From: Phallus indusiatus
Taxonomy: Eukaryota > Basidiomycota > Agaricomycetes > Phallales > Phallaceae
Reading direction: 5' to 3'
Assembly (NCBI GenBank): GCA_027605045.1
Contig: JAQFWX010000040.1
Coordinates: 62,001-126,000, forward strand
Length of the DNA stretch: 64,000 nt
A program made the position numbers and the translations under genes. This document shows, in pieces, positions 1 through 10,302 of this stretch. How positions within the stretch are numbered: the stretch's first letter is position 1; each line of letters opens with the position of its first letter. Under the pieces are notes generated by a model that did not search any database, was not told the origin of the DNA, and worked only from the letters and a program-made list of their open reading frames with translations.

Positions 1-405
1 CTTTTCGTCTATTTCTTTCTTGGCGCCGACGTGAATTGAAAGTCTGAGTCACGATTCCAATTCTATAACGACTCAAATCCACAATTAAATATGTTTCTTC
101 TCCGAGACGCTCGAGAACGTAGTGCACATTGAATGAAACATGTGATTGATGATGTTATTACAGAACAGGTATCCTTGAGAAGTACAAATCGACTGTAAAA
201 GCAATAAGTATAGTATAGTGAGTGCTGTTAGTATCTGCGAAGCAATGAGTCTTTAGATGGCTGTCAATCGGCCGAGTTGTGAGACTGGTGAGACGGTGTT
301 CAGCGTTTGATATTTGTTTCTTCGAGGTGCTTCAGTATCAAGTTCGGGAACGTAATCTACTTGCGCCAGTTCCTTCAAGAGAATAGATACACTTGAACGT
401 GCCAG
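1..405. other. Intergenic / 3' flank, nothing recognised
   Basis: No open frame, RNA gene or repeat could be supported here. It lies just downstream of the stop codon of the minus-strand gene ending at 406 and probably contains its 3' UTR. Confidence 0.5.
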
Positions 406-1401
406 TCATAGATAATTCATATGACGCACCGAAATAGTAAACGGCCCGTTCCCGATGGCCAGCACGATCTCCACTGTGGTAAAATCGCTTAACTTGGTAA
501 CTTCGGTCAAAAGTTGTCCGATAGGATAAGGATTACCAGCAACACGAGCAATGACTTGAATGATTACATCTAGAAGTGCGTTCAAACGAGTGGGATCAAG
601 CTTCTTAAGCGCAGTAATCGTTTTAGCACCCGGAGAGTTGACGTCAACAGCAGTGAATAAACCAGGATAATTTTCATCGCCATTCTCATTAGACTGAGAG
701 GTCTTGAGCTTACTCGGAGTGGTGATAGTTTCGGTTTTCTTAAGATCCGGTATGGTTTCAACAGATCCATCGTTGTTGGTCTTTGTTTCGGAGATCTGCT
801 GTCCTTCTCCACGATTGAGTATATGTTCCGCTGAAGCAAGAGGCTGTCGGACTTTGGAGCTTGGAGAAGAAGTTTCATGCTCAAATGACTGATCAGCAGA
901 CCGAGAAATCCTCTCTAATCTATCCTGGCTGATAGAAGGAGATACCGGTTTGTCCAATTTCTCCATCTTAATCTGAGCGACAGAAGGTAAAGATGGAAGC
1001 GTAGGGGTTGCTGGTTTTTCTTCCTTAACGTAAAAGACACGCCCTCCCTTGGGAAACATGGTGATCAACAGATAACAACGAATATCCACATACATTACCT
1101 CTTTTCGAAAAGGTCCGTTGTTGATCAATTCGAGGAAGACATTCTCAGCGAAGGATTTGCAACCGAACTTCTTGAAAACTGAAACGCTGACTTTTCGTGC
1201 TAAACGGTCGATATCCATTCCTTCACCTGCATTGGTTAAAATTTCAAGCAAGCACTCTTCGGCTGTTTGTTTAACTTTCACGTCATTTGAAGATAAGGAA
1301 ACAGAACGAAGTTGTGTAGTGAAAGATGCGCTACGGAGCTTCTCCCGGCCGTATACTGGAGGATCTAGCGGGGTGGGTTGTGGATGTGGAACTCGGCGCA
1401 T
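406..1401 (-). CDS. Unrecognised 331-aa protein
   Basis: A single open frame of 331 codons from an ATG at 1401 to a stop at 406. I do not recognise the family. The N-terminal third (about residues 35-125) looks folded, with a pattern of hydrophobic helices and strands ending in a segment with YVDIRCYLLITMF. The middle (about 125-255) is Ser/Pro/Lys/Glu-rich and low in hydrophobics, so probably disordered. The C-terminal 75 residues again look folded and helical. There is no signal peptide or membrane segment. The composition (charged linker joining two small domains) would fit a nuclear or cytosolic adaptor, but that is a guess. An intron near either end cannot be excluded. The length of the frame and the ordinary amino-acid composition make a real gene likely. 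Confidence 0.6.
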   Translation of the reverse strand: MRRVPHPQPTPLDPPVYGREKLRSASFTTQLRSVSLSSNDVKVKQTAEECLLEILTNAGEGMDIDRLARKVSVSVFKKFGCKSFAENVFLELINNGPFRKEVMYVDIRCYLLITMFPKGGRVFYVKEEKPATPTLPSLPSVAQIKMEKLDKPVSPSISQDRLERISRSADQSFEHETSSPSSKVRQPLASAEHILNRGEGQQISETKTNNDGSVETIPDLKKTETITTPSKLKTSQSNENGDENYPGLFTAVDVNSPGAKTITALKKLDPTRLNALLDVIIQVIARVAGNPYPIGQLLTEVTKLSDFTTVEIVLAIGNGPFTISVRHMNYL

Positions 1402-2251
1402 GGTTTCAAATGTATAAGCAGAAGAATGATAGAAAACCTAGTCAAACTGTATGTGTGTATCAAAAGAATGGACGCGATTTATGAATTGGTGCTGAATCAA
1501 ATGGCAAAGTGCGATGTGAAAAGAAAAGAAAACGTAACGCGTGACATGGTTAATACTGCCGGACAATGCCGAGCACAAGTTGCAACACCAAACCACATCC
1601 GCGGTCAGAGACAATCCATCTTGAGTCAATCCATCTTAAATCCATCCACAGTGCACAGAACTTGAAACGGTGACATGTTTCTGAGGGTCTATAAACTTTT
1701 AGAAGGCAAGTAAAATCACTAATGCCTTATATCTTTCTCATTGTTCCTCAGTCAAAACGAATATTCATACTGGGCGTCGGGCGATTTCGTCTCAGTGGAA
1801 GATATTAAGAACATTACTACTTGATCGTGTATTGAAACTACCTTATTTACTTGATATACAGTAAGGCTGCGCATGATATCAAAACGAAAGGCCGCGAGCG
1901 ATGTATGTATCAGGATTTGGCTGTGGCTGATGTAAGATGGTACTGGTGCCAAACGTTGAACCCTTCCTCGCTGATTGGGTTATCTAATTGTTTCCTTGAA
2001 ATCGTCAACTAAACTAAATGCTATATTTTAGAGCTTATATTCTTGTTGTAATGATGTCGAATTCGATGAGGGACGAGAAATCAGCTATTTTTTATTCCTA
2101 GAATTTATTCGGAAGAACATTTCAAACCCAGTCAACACAAAAATTATATAAATCTCAATCCCCTCTTTCCGCTGTAACTTCCCCACAATAGCTCTCGTTC
2201 GTTCTCCACCACGTTCCTTAACTTTATTTCTCATTGCTCCATTCAATTCCC
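1402..2251. other. Divergent intergenic region with TATA box
   Basis: About 850 bp between two divergent genes. A good TATA box (TATATAAA) lies at 2145-2152, about 100 nt upstream of the ATG at 2252, followed by the pyrimidine-rich leader typical of highly expressed fungal genes. Short open frames here are not supported as genes. Confidence 0.5.
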
Positions 2252-3649
2252 ATGCGTTCTTTTCTGGCCTTCCTGATTCTATCTGCTAGCGCCATTCTTT
2301 CAGCTCCGGTTACCAATGCACCACTGGAAGATGTTTCGGTATGCTTCCTTGAATTAATGAAAATACTTGAATTGACGACCCCAATTAGAACAATGAATCT
2401 CTCGGTTTGAATGTCCGTCGTCAGATACCAAGTACCAACTTGCCCTCCCTAGAGAATTTAGCCAATTTAGAGGATGTATGCTATCTCCCTTGTCGCCAAA
2501 CAAAAATCTTGTTTTTAATAATCATTCTTGTGCATATAGGTGGATTCTGTCGTTTGTTCCGATGTGCCTGGGCTGGCTCCCATCATTGGTGGAAAGTGTA
2601 ATGCCATCACCAAGTCTATTCCAGTGATTCCTGCTGTTCGAAAAATTCTCCCTCGACAAGTCAGCATCGTAACCGAAACATCCACCACCACCAGCACTAC
2701 TCTTTCTACATCGACGACGTCTGTGACCACTAGCACTGTTTCTGAGACGACGACGACTACTTCCACTTCGTTCACCACCCAAGTATCTCTTTCCACCACT
2801 TTCTCAGCCACGTCTACGACGACCTTTACGAGTTACGTTCCGACAACTATGACCACAACTAGTACGACTACGGTGACGACTCCTCTCGACCAGTCTAGTA
2901 CTACCACGATCGTCAGTCCAACTTTTACCACTACGTCTACTACTGTGAGCCCCACGACCACTACGGATGTTTCCACTACAACCACTACAACCACTACTGC
3001 AAGCCCGACAATTACCACTACTATGAGCGAGAATGAGATAGTTTCCACGACCACAATAACGTTGACGTCTCCGATAACTACTACAACTACGGCCACATTT
3101 ACCTTCCCATCTCCTTTCACTACCCTCGAGACGTCTTCTATCGTCCAAACCTCCACAACTACAACAGAAAGCGTCACGACTACGTTGGCAGTGGTAACGT
3201 CAACTTCTCTGTCTGCATCTTCGACGATCGGAACTACCACAACTACAACTTCTACTGCGACCAGCATTTCAACTGTGGTGACACCTTCAGTCTCTCTTTC
3301 TACTTCATTGGAGACGACCACTAGCACAGTGACCGTTCTGACGGTAGATGCTCCCGCTACAGTGACAACGCTTGTACCTACTACTTCAGTCGTACCCACC
3401 ACCCAAACAGTAGTTGTTCCCAGTGCCACTACGTTCACTACTGTGGTTCCAGATGGTACGTCTACTAGCACAATCACGACAATTACCCCCTCGGTGGCAA
3501 GCACTTCGGTTACTACTGCGACTTCCGTTGTCACCGAATCAGTGATTTCTGTTTCTGGCTCCGTTTCCGTATCAGTCTCGGTTTCTGCTGGTGTCACAAC
3601 GACAACGGCAACATCCACTGCCACTGAGATACTGACAGTGACCATTTAA
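2252..3649 (+). CDS. Secreted Ser/Thr-rich mucin-like protein
   Basis: Three exons, join(2252..2338,2389..2475,2540..3649), GT-AG introns, 427 aa. The first exon encodes a clear signal peptide (MRSFLAFLILSASAILSA) followed by APVTNAP. After about 100 ordinary residues, including a small Cys-containing stretch and IPAVRKILPRQ that could be a Kex2-type (KR/RQ-like) processing zone, the remaining 320 residues are almost only Thr, Ser and Val in runs such as TTTTST. This is the usual make-up of heavily O-glycosylated fungal wall or secreted proteins. The C-terminus (TEILTVTI) is not a convincing GPI signal, so it is more likely secreted or wall-bound than GPI-anchored. Function unknown. The codon-level repetition also makes long spurious frames on the other strand. 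Confidence 0.75.
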
Positions 3650-3979
3650 GATGTAACTCGTGTCCCGTTTGTCCGTTGCCGAGAGTCTGATACCAAGTGT
3701 GCCGCCTCAAATACAGTGTTTTGTAATTAAATTCTACTAATATACCCATTCAAAGAATATCACATCAATTTTGACAAGCTTGAAAGAAATACAATAGCCT
3801 GGCTAAAGCTATCGGTGAACTAAATCCGATCGATAGTAACCTTTTCAATTTTCAGAGATAATACATAACATATATTACATCAATTAACTTGAACAATGAA
3901 AACGAAAAACATATTCATAAATATAATGCTAGAGGTGTTAAAAAATCGTAAGCAGTCGTAAAGCGGCGTAACGGGGTTC
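3650..3979. other. Intergenic between convergent genes
   Basis: AT-rich 330 bp between two convergent genes; presumably both 3' UTRs. Nothing else seen. Confidence 0.5.
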
Positions 3980-5589
3980 TTATGATTTCACAATCTCATC
4001 AAATTGATACGTCAGAGCAACATCCAGCATTCTTCCAGTACGATCTCGAAATCCTTGGTCATCTTTTACTTCAGATATCCTACCAAAGAAAAATGAGATA
4101 CGTCGTTGTCGAAATGATAAGGCGATATTGATTATACCTTTTGATCGGTCTGCCATCGCTGTCGAGGGCAGTCAGAGCTTTGTCCTGATCCTTTTCAAAA
4201 TGAGCCAGAATGGCAGCAATTTCGGCTATTTTCTCTGGAGAAATCATACTAAAACTAGCGTCGATGGGTTCTCGTTGGGATATACTAGGGTCTTCGAATA
4301 TTTGGGATAATCGCTGAAGACCCAGAGCGTATGTGCGTTCTTTTGATCGGATGACTGGTATAAAGGGCTGGTACGCTGGTAATCGCGAAAGAAATGTCGA
4401 GTAGACGCGGTTCACTACGGTAGCACATGAAGGTACCAAGGTGAATGATTCTGGTCCACCTATCAATTTTTTTAACTAAAAAAGCGCGCAGAAGATTGCT
4501 GGTCTATTTCACCTCTTACAATGAGTAATTGACCATGAGGCATCTTAGAAACTTCTTCTTCGGCTTGGTATATAGGGCTAGTGACGTATTTTTCTCCCTG
4601 TGGCAGTAAAATACTGAATAAGAGTAGATAGATAATGGTTTTATCTTACCTGTAAGACCAAAATCGGCATTTGCAGTCGCTTAAACATGGAATCGGTAAG
4701 CGAAACCCGCTAAGATAAAAATCAATTTCTCAGTTTTAAAGATAAATCAAGCATGGTAGAATCTCACTTGAGAGATAGGTAGAGAACTTTGAATTGTGTT
4801 TATCCTCTTGGTAGCAGGAAATTGTGTCTGCCAGTAAGCGCATATTTCGTCCGATTGATCCGGAGTAAGCATCTTTCAAAAGGAAGACACAGGTGTCAGA
4901 AAATTCAAAACAATACAGCTTGACGGTACACATACTCCAGAGAATAGCAAGTAATTTGTCTCAATGTAGGCTCGTTCTATTGTTTCCAAGTCTGGTGGAA
5001 AGCACATCGCCTCTATCAGCTCCTCATGTGCTTGAAGCACCCAGTCAGGCCTGGATTAAAATGACAAAGTGTACAGATTAAACAAATGAAAAAATTTGGG
5101 GTTCAATAGATTGAGACACACTCCACATTGGCCGGTAATTGACACAGACAAAGGGACAAGGTCATTTCCGGGTATAGCAGCGCAAAACGATAAGCGGCGT
5201 GTACGGATGTACATTGTATAGCGAATATGTGGCATTTTTGAATTCCTAGTAAACTCAAAGCAACGGCAAGGTCGGAAGCATCGACCCACGAGTCTCGAGA
5301 TGGGAGTATTGGTGATTTCGTCTGACCACATGCGCGCGCATCGAACCCGATTAGATTATAATGATCGACAAGCCGAGGGTCCTGAACAAAGGATGTCCTA
5401 AACTTATAATGACTTCTCATTTTGGAACATACATACATTGAAATGATATTTTAGCCAAGATGAGTCCACCCAACAGCCATGTAACAACACGATAGTTGGC
5501 CTTGAGTGGTCAAAGCGCAAAGGATCATTCGACGGGGCGTTGCAGATATAGTTCAATTCTAGTTCATGAGAAATGGAGACTGTAGGCAT
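3980..5589 (-). CDS. Alpha/beta-hydrolase-fold protein, Cys in the nucleophile elbow
   Basis: Eight exons: complement(join(3980..4079,4138..4459,4513..4597,4650..4709,4768..4872,4936..5050,5122..5381,5437..5589)), total 1200 nt, 399 aa. All introns are GT-AG, 49-71 nt, and phases agree. The N-terminus has the fold's oxyanion-strand motif TIVLLHGCWVDSSW (about 32-45) and the following strand HYNLIGFDARACGQT (58-72). The nucleophile elbow, normally G-x-S-x-G, reads FAIQCTS, putting Cys108 at the nucleophile position. The C-terminal part (GQLLIVRGG) fits the strand that normally carries the acid or leads to the catalytic His, but I cannot assign those residues. No signal peptide, so probably cytosolic. 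Substrate unknown. It may be a divergent or inactive hydrolase, or one using a cysteine as in dienelactone hydrolase. Confidence 0.8.
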
Positions 5590-6472
5590 GGGAGCTCGAA
5601 AGAACGCTGTTTAGAATACGAAAAACCGAAACTGAGCTGTTCTGGGTCTTAAGACCAGTTCGGAGGTGGTGACGAAGCGCTGATGGAAAGAACAAGGGTA
5701 TGGATGCAATAGAGATTAGAATGGTGTTGTCGTTGTTTTCGTCAGGGCGTGAAGAGATCAAGTTTTTTTTCTAGTAACGCATAATTATCAAATGAAAATA
5801 CGGTGCGCGATGTGCCCTATTGATAGGACGAGTTTATGGGAGCATTAGGTTGGAATCTAAAAGTTCACTGCCAGTTTGTCGCCCACAACCGCCCGCAGGC
5901 AATACAAACACGAGAAAATATTTTAGATGGCCCTGTCAAAGATAATCAAAAGATAACTAAAATGAAATTTACCTGGAAAATCGAATTCAGTTTTCTCTCT
6001 TTCGAAAGTTTGATGAGCTGATTTAACGAACGAGTTCGACGGTCAATGCATAACAAGGGCAATATTCGCAGATTTCCAAAACACTCAAGTGAGTTCAGCG
6101 TTGTAAGCTGTGTTGAGCTTGAGCCGCAGTGGTTTTCTTGGTCCAAGCCTCAAATCATCCAGTTCTTTCCCTCATCCCCCAGAACAGGGCGAAAACCATG
6201 TGACAACACCACCATGTCGGAGTGGCACAAAACCCGAGCATCCCACGTGGCAATTCCGGACTCGTCCCGATGTACCTCGCATTGACAAAAAAATTGGCAA
6301 ACTTTTTGAGAAAGAAACTGCGTCAAATAGAGTTGGATAAATAGAGTTTTCACGTGAAATCACCGTAGTTGTTCGTGTGCCAGGGGGATTCCAATCAATC
6401 TGGCACAGAACAACCGAGCGCAGTGCAAATTTAAATTAAGACACGCTTTGTATTTCGTCATATCCCAATACA
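5590..6472. other. Intergenic, nothing recognised
   Basis: About 880 bp upstream of the hydrolase gene and downstream of the DUF2306 gene, both on the minus strand. Short open frames on both strands have no family resemblance and are not reported as genes. Confidence 0.4.
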
Positions 6473-7879
6473 TTAAGCTTTTTTCATCGCGGGTACCCAA
6501 GGATAGCTACTGCCCAAACGGTCAGCAGTCAAACCAGCACTGCCTGCAGGAGATAATCCCAATGCTTGCTGTTTACGATATGAAATCATCCTTAACCGCT
6601 CGTTTTCTTTTGGTGTCAGGCGAATCTGAATTGATGGTATGATGATATTAATGAATCAGGAGAAATAGAAGCCGAATACCAAGGACGTACATAGATCTCA
6701 ACGCCCACAGCATGCAGAGTTAGTGCCAACCACGTTGCCATGCTAAAGGTCAATCGCACAGCGCTGCCGATGTGTAAACGGGTTTCCAGATCGGCAGGTA
6801 CGCCGATATATGTTTGAGGACCCAGATGGCACGCGGGAAATTCTTCACGAAACGCGGCTGTGTCTCCCGTAATAGACTGCGCCTGATCACACGTCCACAA
6901 CTGGAAAAAAAGATGGGGTCAGTTCACATAGTTTATCGTTTTTGTTTTAAGCTGCAACTAGACAAAGCGCTCACGGTATAAAAACCCCCGGTATAAGATA
7001 CAGCCACAATGACTATAAACATAACGACGCGCATTGTGATTATGATTCCCATCCAAAACATAGCTCGTAGCATCCATTTTCGATGCTCGTCAATCTGTTG
7101 TTTACGGATATTATACCATGCAAGACCCAACGCTACAGAAGTCAACGAAGATAAGACGACGATAACAGCCGTAAGGGACAAATCATTTCCTCCCATGGAT
7201 ATACGAGATATAACCGCGATGGCTATATTTCCCAATGTCAGGAATACTATTATGGCGTATCCGACATACTTGTGAACAGAAGGCAATCTCTGGTGGTGGT
7301 TTTCAGAATAAGCGCGTGGCGGATCTGAGCGAAGCCAAACTCATACTTACGCTCCTAACGACTGGCAAAAATTGAATGATAGATAGAGAGCCGGCTGGCA
7401 ATGTGGTATATAGATGCAAGAAAATTGCAACTAGACGGACACAATGAAACTCCGTGGAAAAAAAGCTCATTAGACAACGTAGGACAAGTACCCACAATGA
7501 TAGGGGTTTTTTCCGAACCAATACCATTCTCCAGGTGACGAGCGCCGTTCAAAAGTCGAAAAGTTAAGATATGGGGAACGGATCAAGACAAAAAAAGCCA
7601 TAAAAGATGAGAAAAAGGCCCCTATGAAGAAAAAAGTTGGTGAAAACGTGTACAGTTTTTCACTTCTTGTTTTTACTTACATAGATAAAACTCATACCTG
7701 GCTTGAAACCCCAACCGCTTTGTCCAAATGAAGGACTTGTGAGAACCAGTCAAACGTGTTTGTCTTCCCGATGTCGCGGTGACATCTTCACGGGCGCTGG
7801 GTATTAGGACATTCTCTTGTTGAGGCTCGAGCGCACTTGGATGCAAAACAGAGCCATTAGTAGCGTGTCGAGATGTCAT
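6473..7879 (-). CDS. DUF2306-family integral membrane protein
   Basis: Six exons: complement(join(6473..6625,6691..6900,6975..7289,7351..7430,7496..7621,7681..7879)), 1083 nt, 360 aa, all GT-AG with consistent phases. The soluble N-terminus (about 50 aa) is followed by a multi-pass membrane region. The fungal DUF2306 landmarks are visible: PGEWYWF just before the second helix, a helix with FLHLYTTLPAG, a helix after RLPSVHKYVGY, and the signature DEHRKWMLRAMFW between two helices. The C-terminal tail is short and charged. The usual length for fungal members is about 330-380 aa, so it is complete. The biochemical function of the family is not established; His residues within helices have suggested a redox or haem role, which I cannot confirm. 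The upstream 126-nt exon was chosen because it restores both the family motif PGEWYW and the phase. Confidence 0.85.
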
Positions 7880-8192
7880 GGCAAGAAAAAAGGACTAGCG
7901 CATGGATGAATCATCGTTGAATTGCAAAAAAGTTCCTAACCAGTTCGGCAGGCTTCTGCTCCAGCATCACGCATCACGCATCACGTCACGCGCACTGAGG
8001 CAGACTGAGGCTCTCAAAATTTTATTTAGTTGTCAATTTTTGTAAAATCCGTCAATTTCTCCGTACAAGTCTTACCTGTGCCCTCATATTGACATATTTT
8101 TTTGACCTTCACTCAGGGCGCACTATTATTCTGCGAGACTAGTACAATGTAATATATATTTTTTAACTATTGTCTTTTCAGTAAATAGATCC
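7880..8192. other. Intergenic
   Basis: About 310 bp between two minus-strand genes; holds the promoter of the DUF2306 gene. A short direct repeat of CATCACG is seen at about 7964-7990. Nothing else. Confidence 0.4.
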
Positions 8193-9209
8193 TTATTGGT
8201 CCAAACCTCTGAGATCTTTTTGATTAACTGGGGTATCGGGGATTCGATCTGGGAGTGTACGGTAACCCAAGAAGCCTAAACAGATCCAATATCGTTCTGA
8301 AGATTCTGATCGGCTGGATGGAGGTTTGAAGGTAGAAACCGAATAAAATGAAGGTCGTAGGTATGTTTTGCAGAAATGTGTCGAGTCAGGATGTTCAAAG
8401 TACTTAAGACTGCGAAAAGAGAGAAAAAGCAAATGAGCTTCGCTATGATATGAACGAACGAAAGCTTACACCATAGCTCCTCCCGAAACATTTTTCATAC
8501 CTTCGTCACTTCTTTGGCGTCGTATAAGATGTCTGCATCCGAACTGAAACACAGCTTCGCTTATTTCCAGCGACCGGGCGATATCCACAGTTGTGTTGCC
8601 AGTGGTATTAGCAGCCATGTCTGATAGCAAAAGATCGACTGAATGCGACCGGGACAAAGGCGGAAGATGTTCCCTAATCAAGGCCTCTGTCGCGGGTGAA
8701 AGAAAATCAGCTTGGAACGAAGTTACACCGTAAATGTGGCTCATGCGATGGAGATCCAATGCAACAATTATGGGTAGCTTTCGTACATTGGGAAGGTTTT
8801 CATGTTTATTATTCTCTAAACCGTGCCACGATTCGTCCTCATTCCAGCCGAACGGTCTGTCATCCTTCATCCCGAATGGTTTTTCATCATTCTTCAAACC
8901 AAACGGTTTTTCTTCTTCAGGAGGATACCTTGGGCCAAAAAAGTGACCGGTCCTGAATGCAGCAACTTGCGACCATCCACCGGGGGCAGCACCGAGATCA
9001 ACAATAACCCGCGGACGGTGAGCAGCGGGATTTTGTAATGCGCTGAAAAGGTGAAACTTGTCGTCCATTTCCAGAAGTTTATAGGCACTCCTTGAGCGGA
9101 ACGCGGGTGCATCTACCGCACGTCTTTTGACATACGGATCTCTCGAATGTCGGGATAGCCATTGTTTAGATGAAGACGAGAGTTTGGAGAATGGCGAAGA
9201 GGGGTGCAT
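8193..9209 (-). CDS. MRM2: Mitochondrial rRNA 2'-O-ribose methyltransferase (FtsJ/RrmJ family)
   Basis: Two exons, complement(join(8193..8409,8470..9209)), 318 aa. The family transfers methyl from SAM to the 2'-OH of a uridine in the large mitochondrial rRNA. Visible landmarks: SRSAYKLLEMD with the first catalytic Lys (K44); SAM motif DLGAAPGGWSQ (71-81); LLLSDMAAN with the catalytic Asp; VLKYFEH at the exon junction with the second Lys; and SSRSESSERYWICLGF with the catalytic Glu, so the K-D-K-E tetrad is complete. The basic N-terminus rich in Ser and Arg fits a mitochondrial presequence. Odd feature: between the SAM motif and the next strand (about residues 92-130) there is an insertion with three imperfect copies of a KPFG-x-K-x-D unit. 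The start is 58 nt from the divergent TFIIIC gene. Confidence 0.88.
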
Positions 9210-9267
9210 GTGACAGAGAAAATTGATTCCGCGCTCGTGCCATTGTCACACATTGATACCTGCAAAG
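9210..9267. promoter_or_regulatory. Very short divergent promoter region
   Basis: Only 58 nt separate the ATG of the MRM2-like gene (-) from the ATG of the TFIIIC subunit gene (+). Both 5' UTRs and core promoters must lie here or extend into the neighbouring gene. Confidence 0.6.
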
Positions 9268-10019
9268 ATGTTTCCTGGCTACAAACACGTCCGTGAATTC
9301 GGTCCAGCCGAAGATTATGAAGATGAAGAAGAAGTTTGCTACGTTACTCTAGACTTAGGACACGATGTGGACAAAGCGCTTGTCCCAAATGCAACCGAAT
9401 ATAGACTTGCAGTATGGATGGCTCATCGCCTCCGCAGGCTGTCCTCTTTGACTGATTTATTTTATAGGGATTGGACACCGAAACTCCGATGCTGCAATTA
9501 CATGGTTCATTTTTCATAGGAAAACATGAGGAGCTGCTGGGAACTGAGCTTTTATTCACTGAAGGACGCGGTAAGTGTATTACTGTTTGATTGTGGAAGA
9601 TACGTATCTCATCTTTTCATCAAGACGAAACCAACCCGTCTCGAAGATTTGTCGTTCCTTTCGATATGACCGAACAGCGGATTCAATTCAGACAAGTCGA
9701 AGTAAAACCCAAAGTCGAACCTTTAGAGGACTCAGACCCCGGGCCAAGCTCAAATGTGAAAACTGCTTCAAAAGCGAAATCAAGTAAACGTTCGGCCAAG
9801 GCGAAACCGAAACCGAAAAAGTCAGAAAAGGCAAAAGGAAAGGAGCCTGTCAGAGAAATTGTCGAAGAAGACAAAGGCGAAAACGAAGACCAAAACGAAA
9901 ACGAAATGGCGGAAGACCTTATGGATATTGAGGTAAGTGGTGTCTGTTAGTAGACGTTGAATTTAGACCACTGTTGTCATTTAAAGTGATATGACATATC
10001 TTCATAATTTCAGTGGTAA
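9268..10019 (+). CDS. TFIIIC subunit with triple-barrel domain (Sfc7/GTF3C6-like)
   Basis: Four exons, join(9268..9411,9468..9570,9625..9932,10014..10019), 186 aa; the last exon adds only Trp and the stop. The family is a small subunit of transcription factor IIIC, which binds internal promoters of tRNA genes for RNA polymerase III. The triple-barrel domain is recognisable: EVCYVTLDLG, then LDTETPMLQLHGSFFIGKHE and LGTELLFTEG, the conserved strand pattern of TFIIIC_sub6. The C-terminal half is Lys/Glu-rich and low in complexity (runs of KPK and EDK), so disordered and probably nuclear. If the last intron is retained the protein ends a few residues later (VSGVC). No function is inferred beyond the domain. 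Confidence 0.8.
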
Positions 10020-10302
10020 ATTGCAAATTGCCATCTGCCGAATTAGATTCCGATCTAGCCTTACTATGGGTTTGCAGAAGTTCTTTTGATCGCCCTACAG
10101 GCCCCATGTTACCCAGGTTTCCTGATACACCTCTCGTTTTGTTACAAATCCGTTGGAGTCGGACCAAAATCCCACTAAAACCATGTGGCCAGGTATTAGC
10201 TTTGGGAACTAATAATAACAGCATTGATCATGTGTCGAACTACGCGGGCCGAAGAATATATAAAATGAAACCCTACCTGCCCTTGCGCTGGCAAACCCCA
10301 GT
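10020..10302. other. Intergenic between tandem plus-strand genes
   Basis: About 280 bp. An open frame through it (10013-10306) overlaps the 3' UTR and the next promoter and has no recognisable content; not annotated as a gene. Confidence 0.4.

Noticed and set aside
2833..3645. Long minus-strand open frame, Val-rich, opposite the Ser/Thr-rich gene
   Set aside because: It is the mirror of ACC/ACT-type codons on the plus strand; composition is extreme and it has no start context or family.
7303..7552. Direct reading of the DUF2306 gene through 7430-7527 without an intron
   Set aside because: Gives a frame without PGEWYW and with poor family fit; the 65-nt intron 7431-7495 restores both motif and phase.
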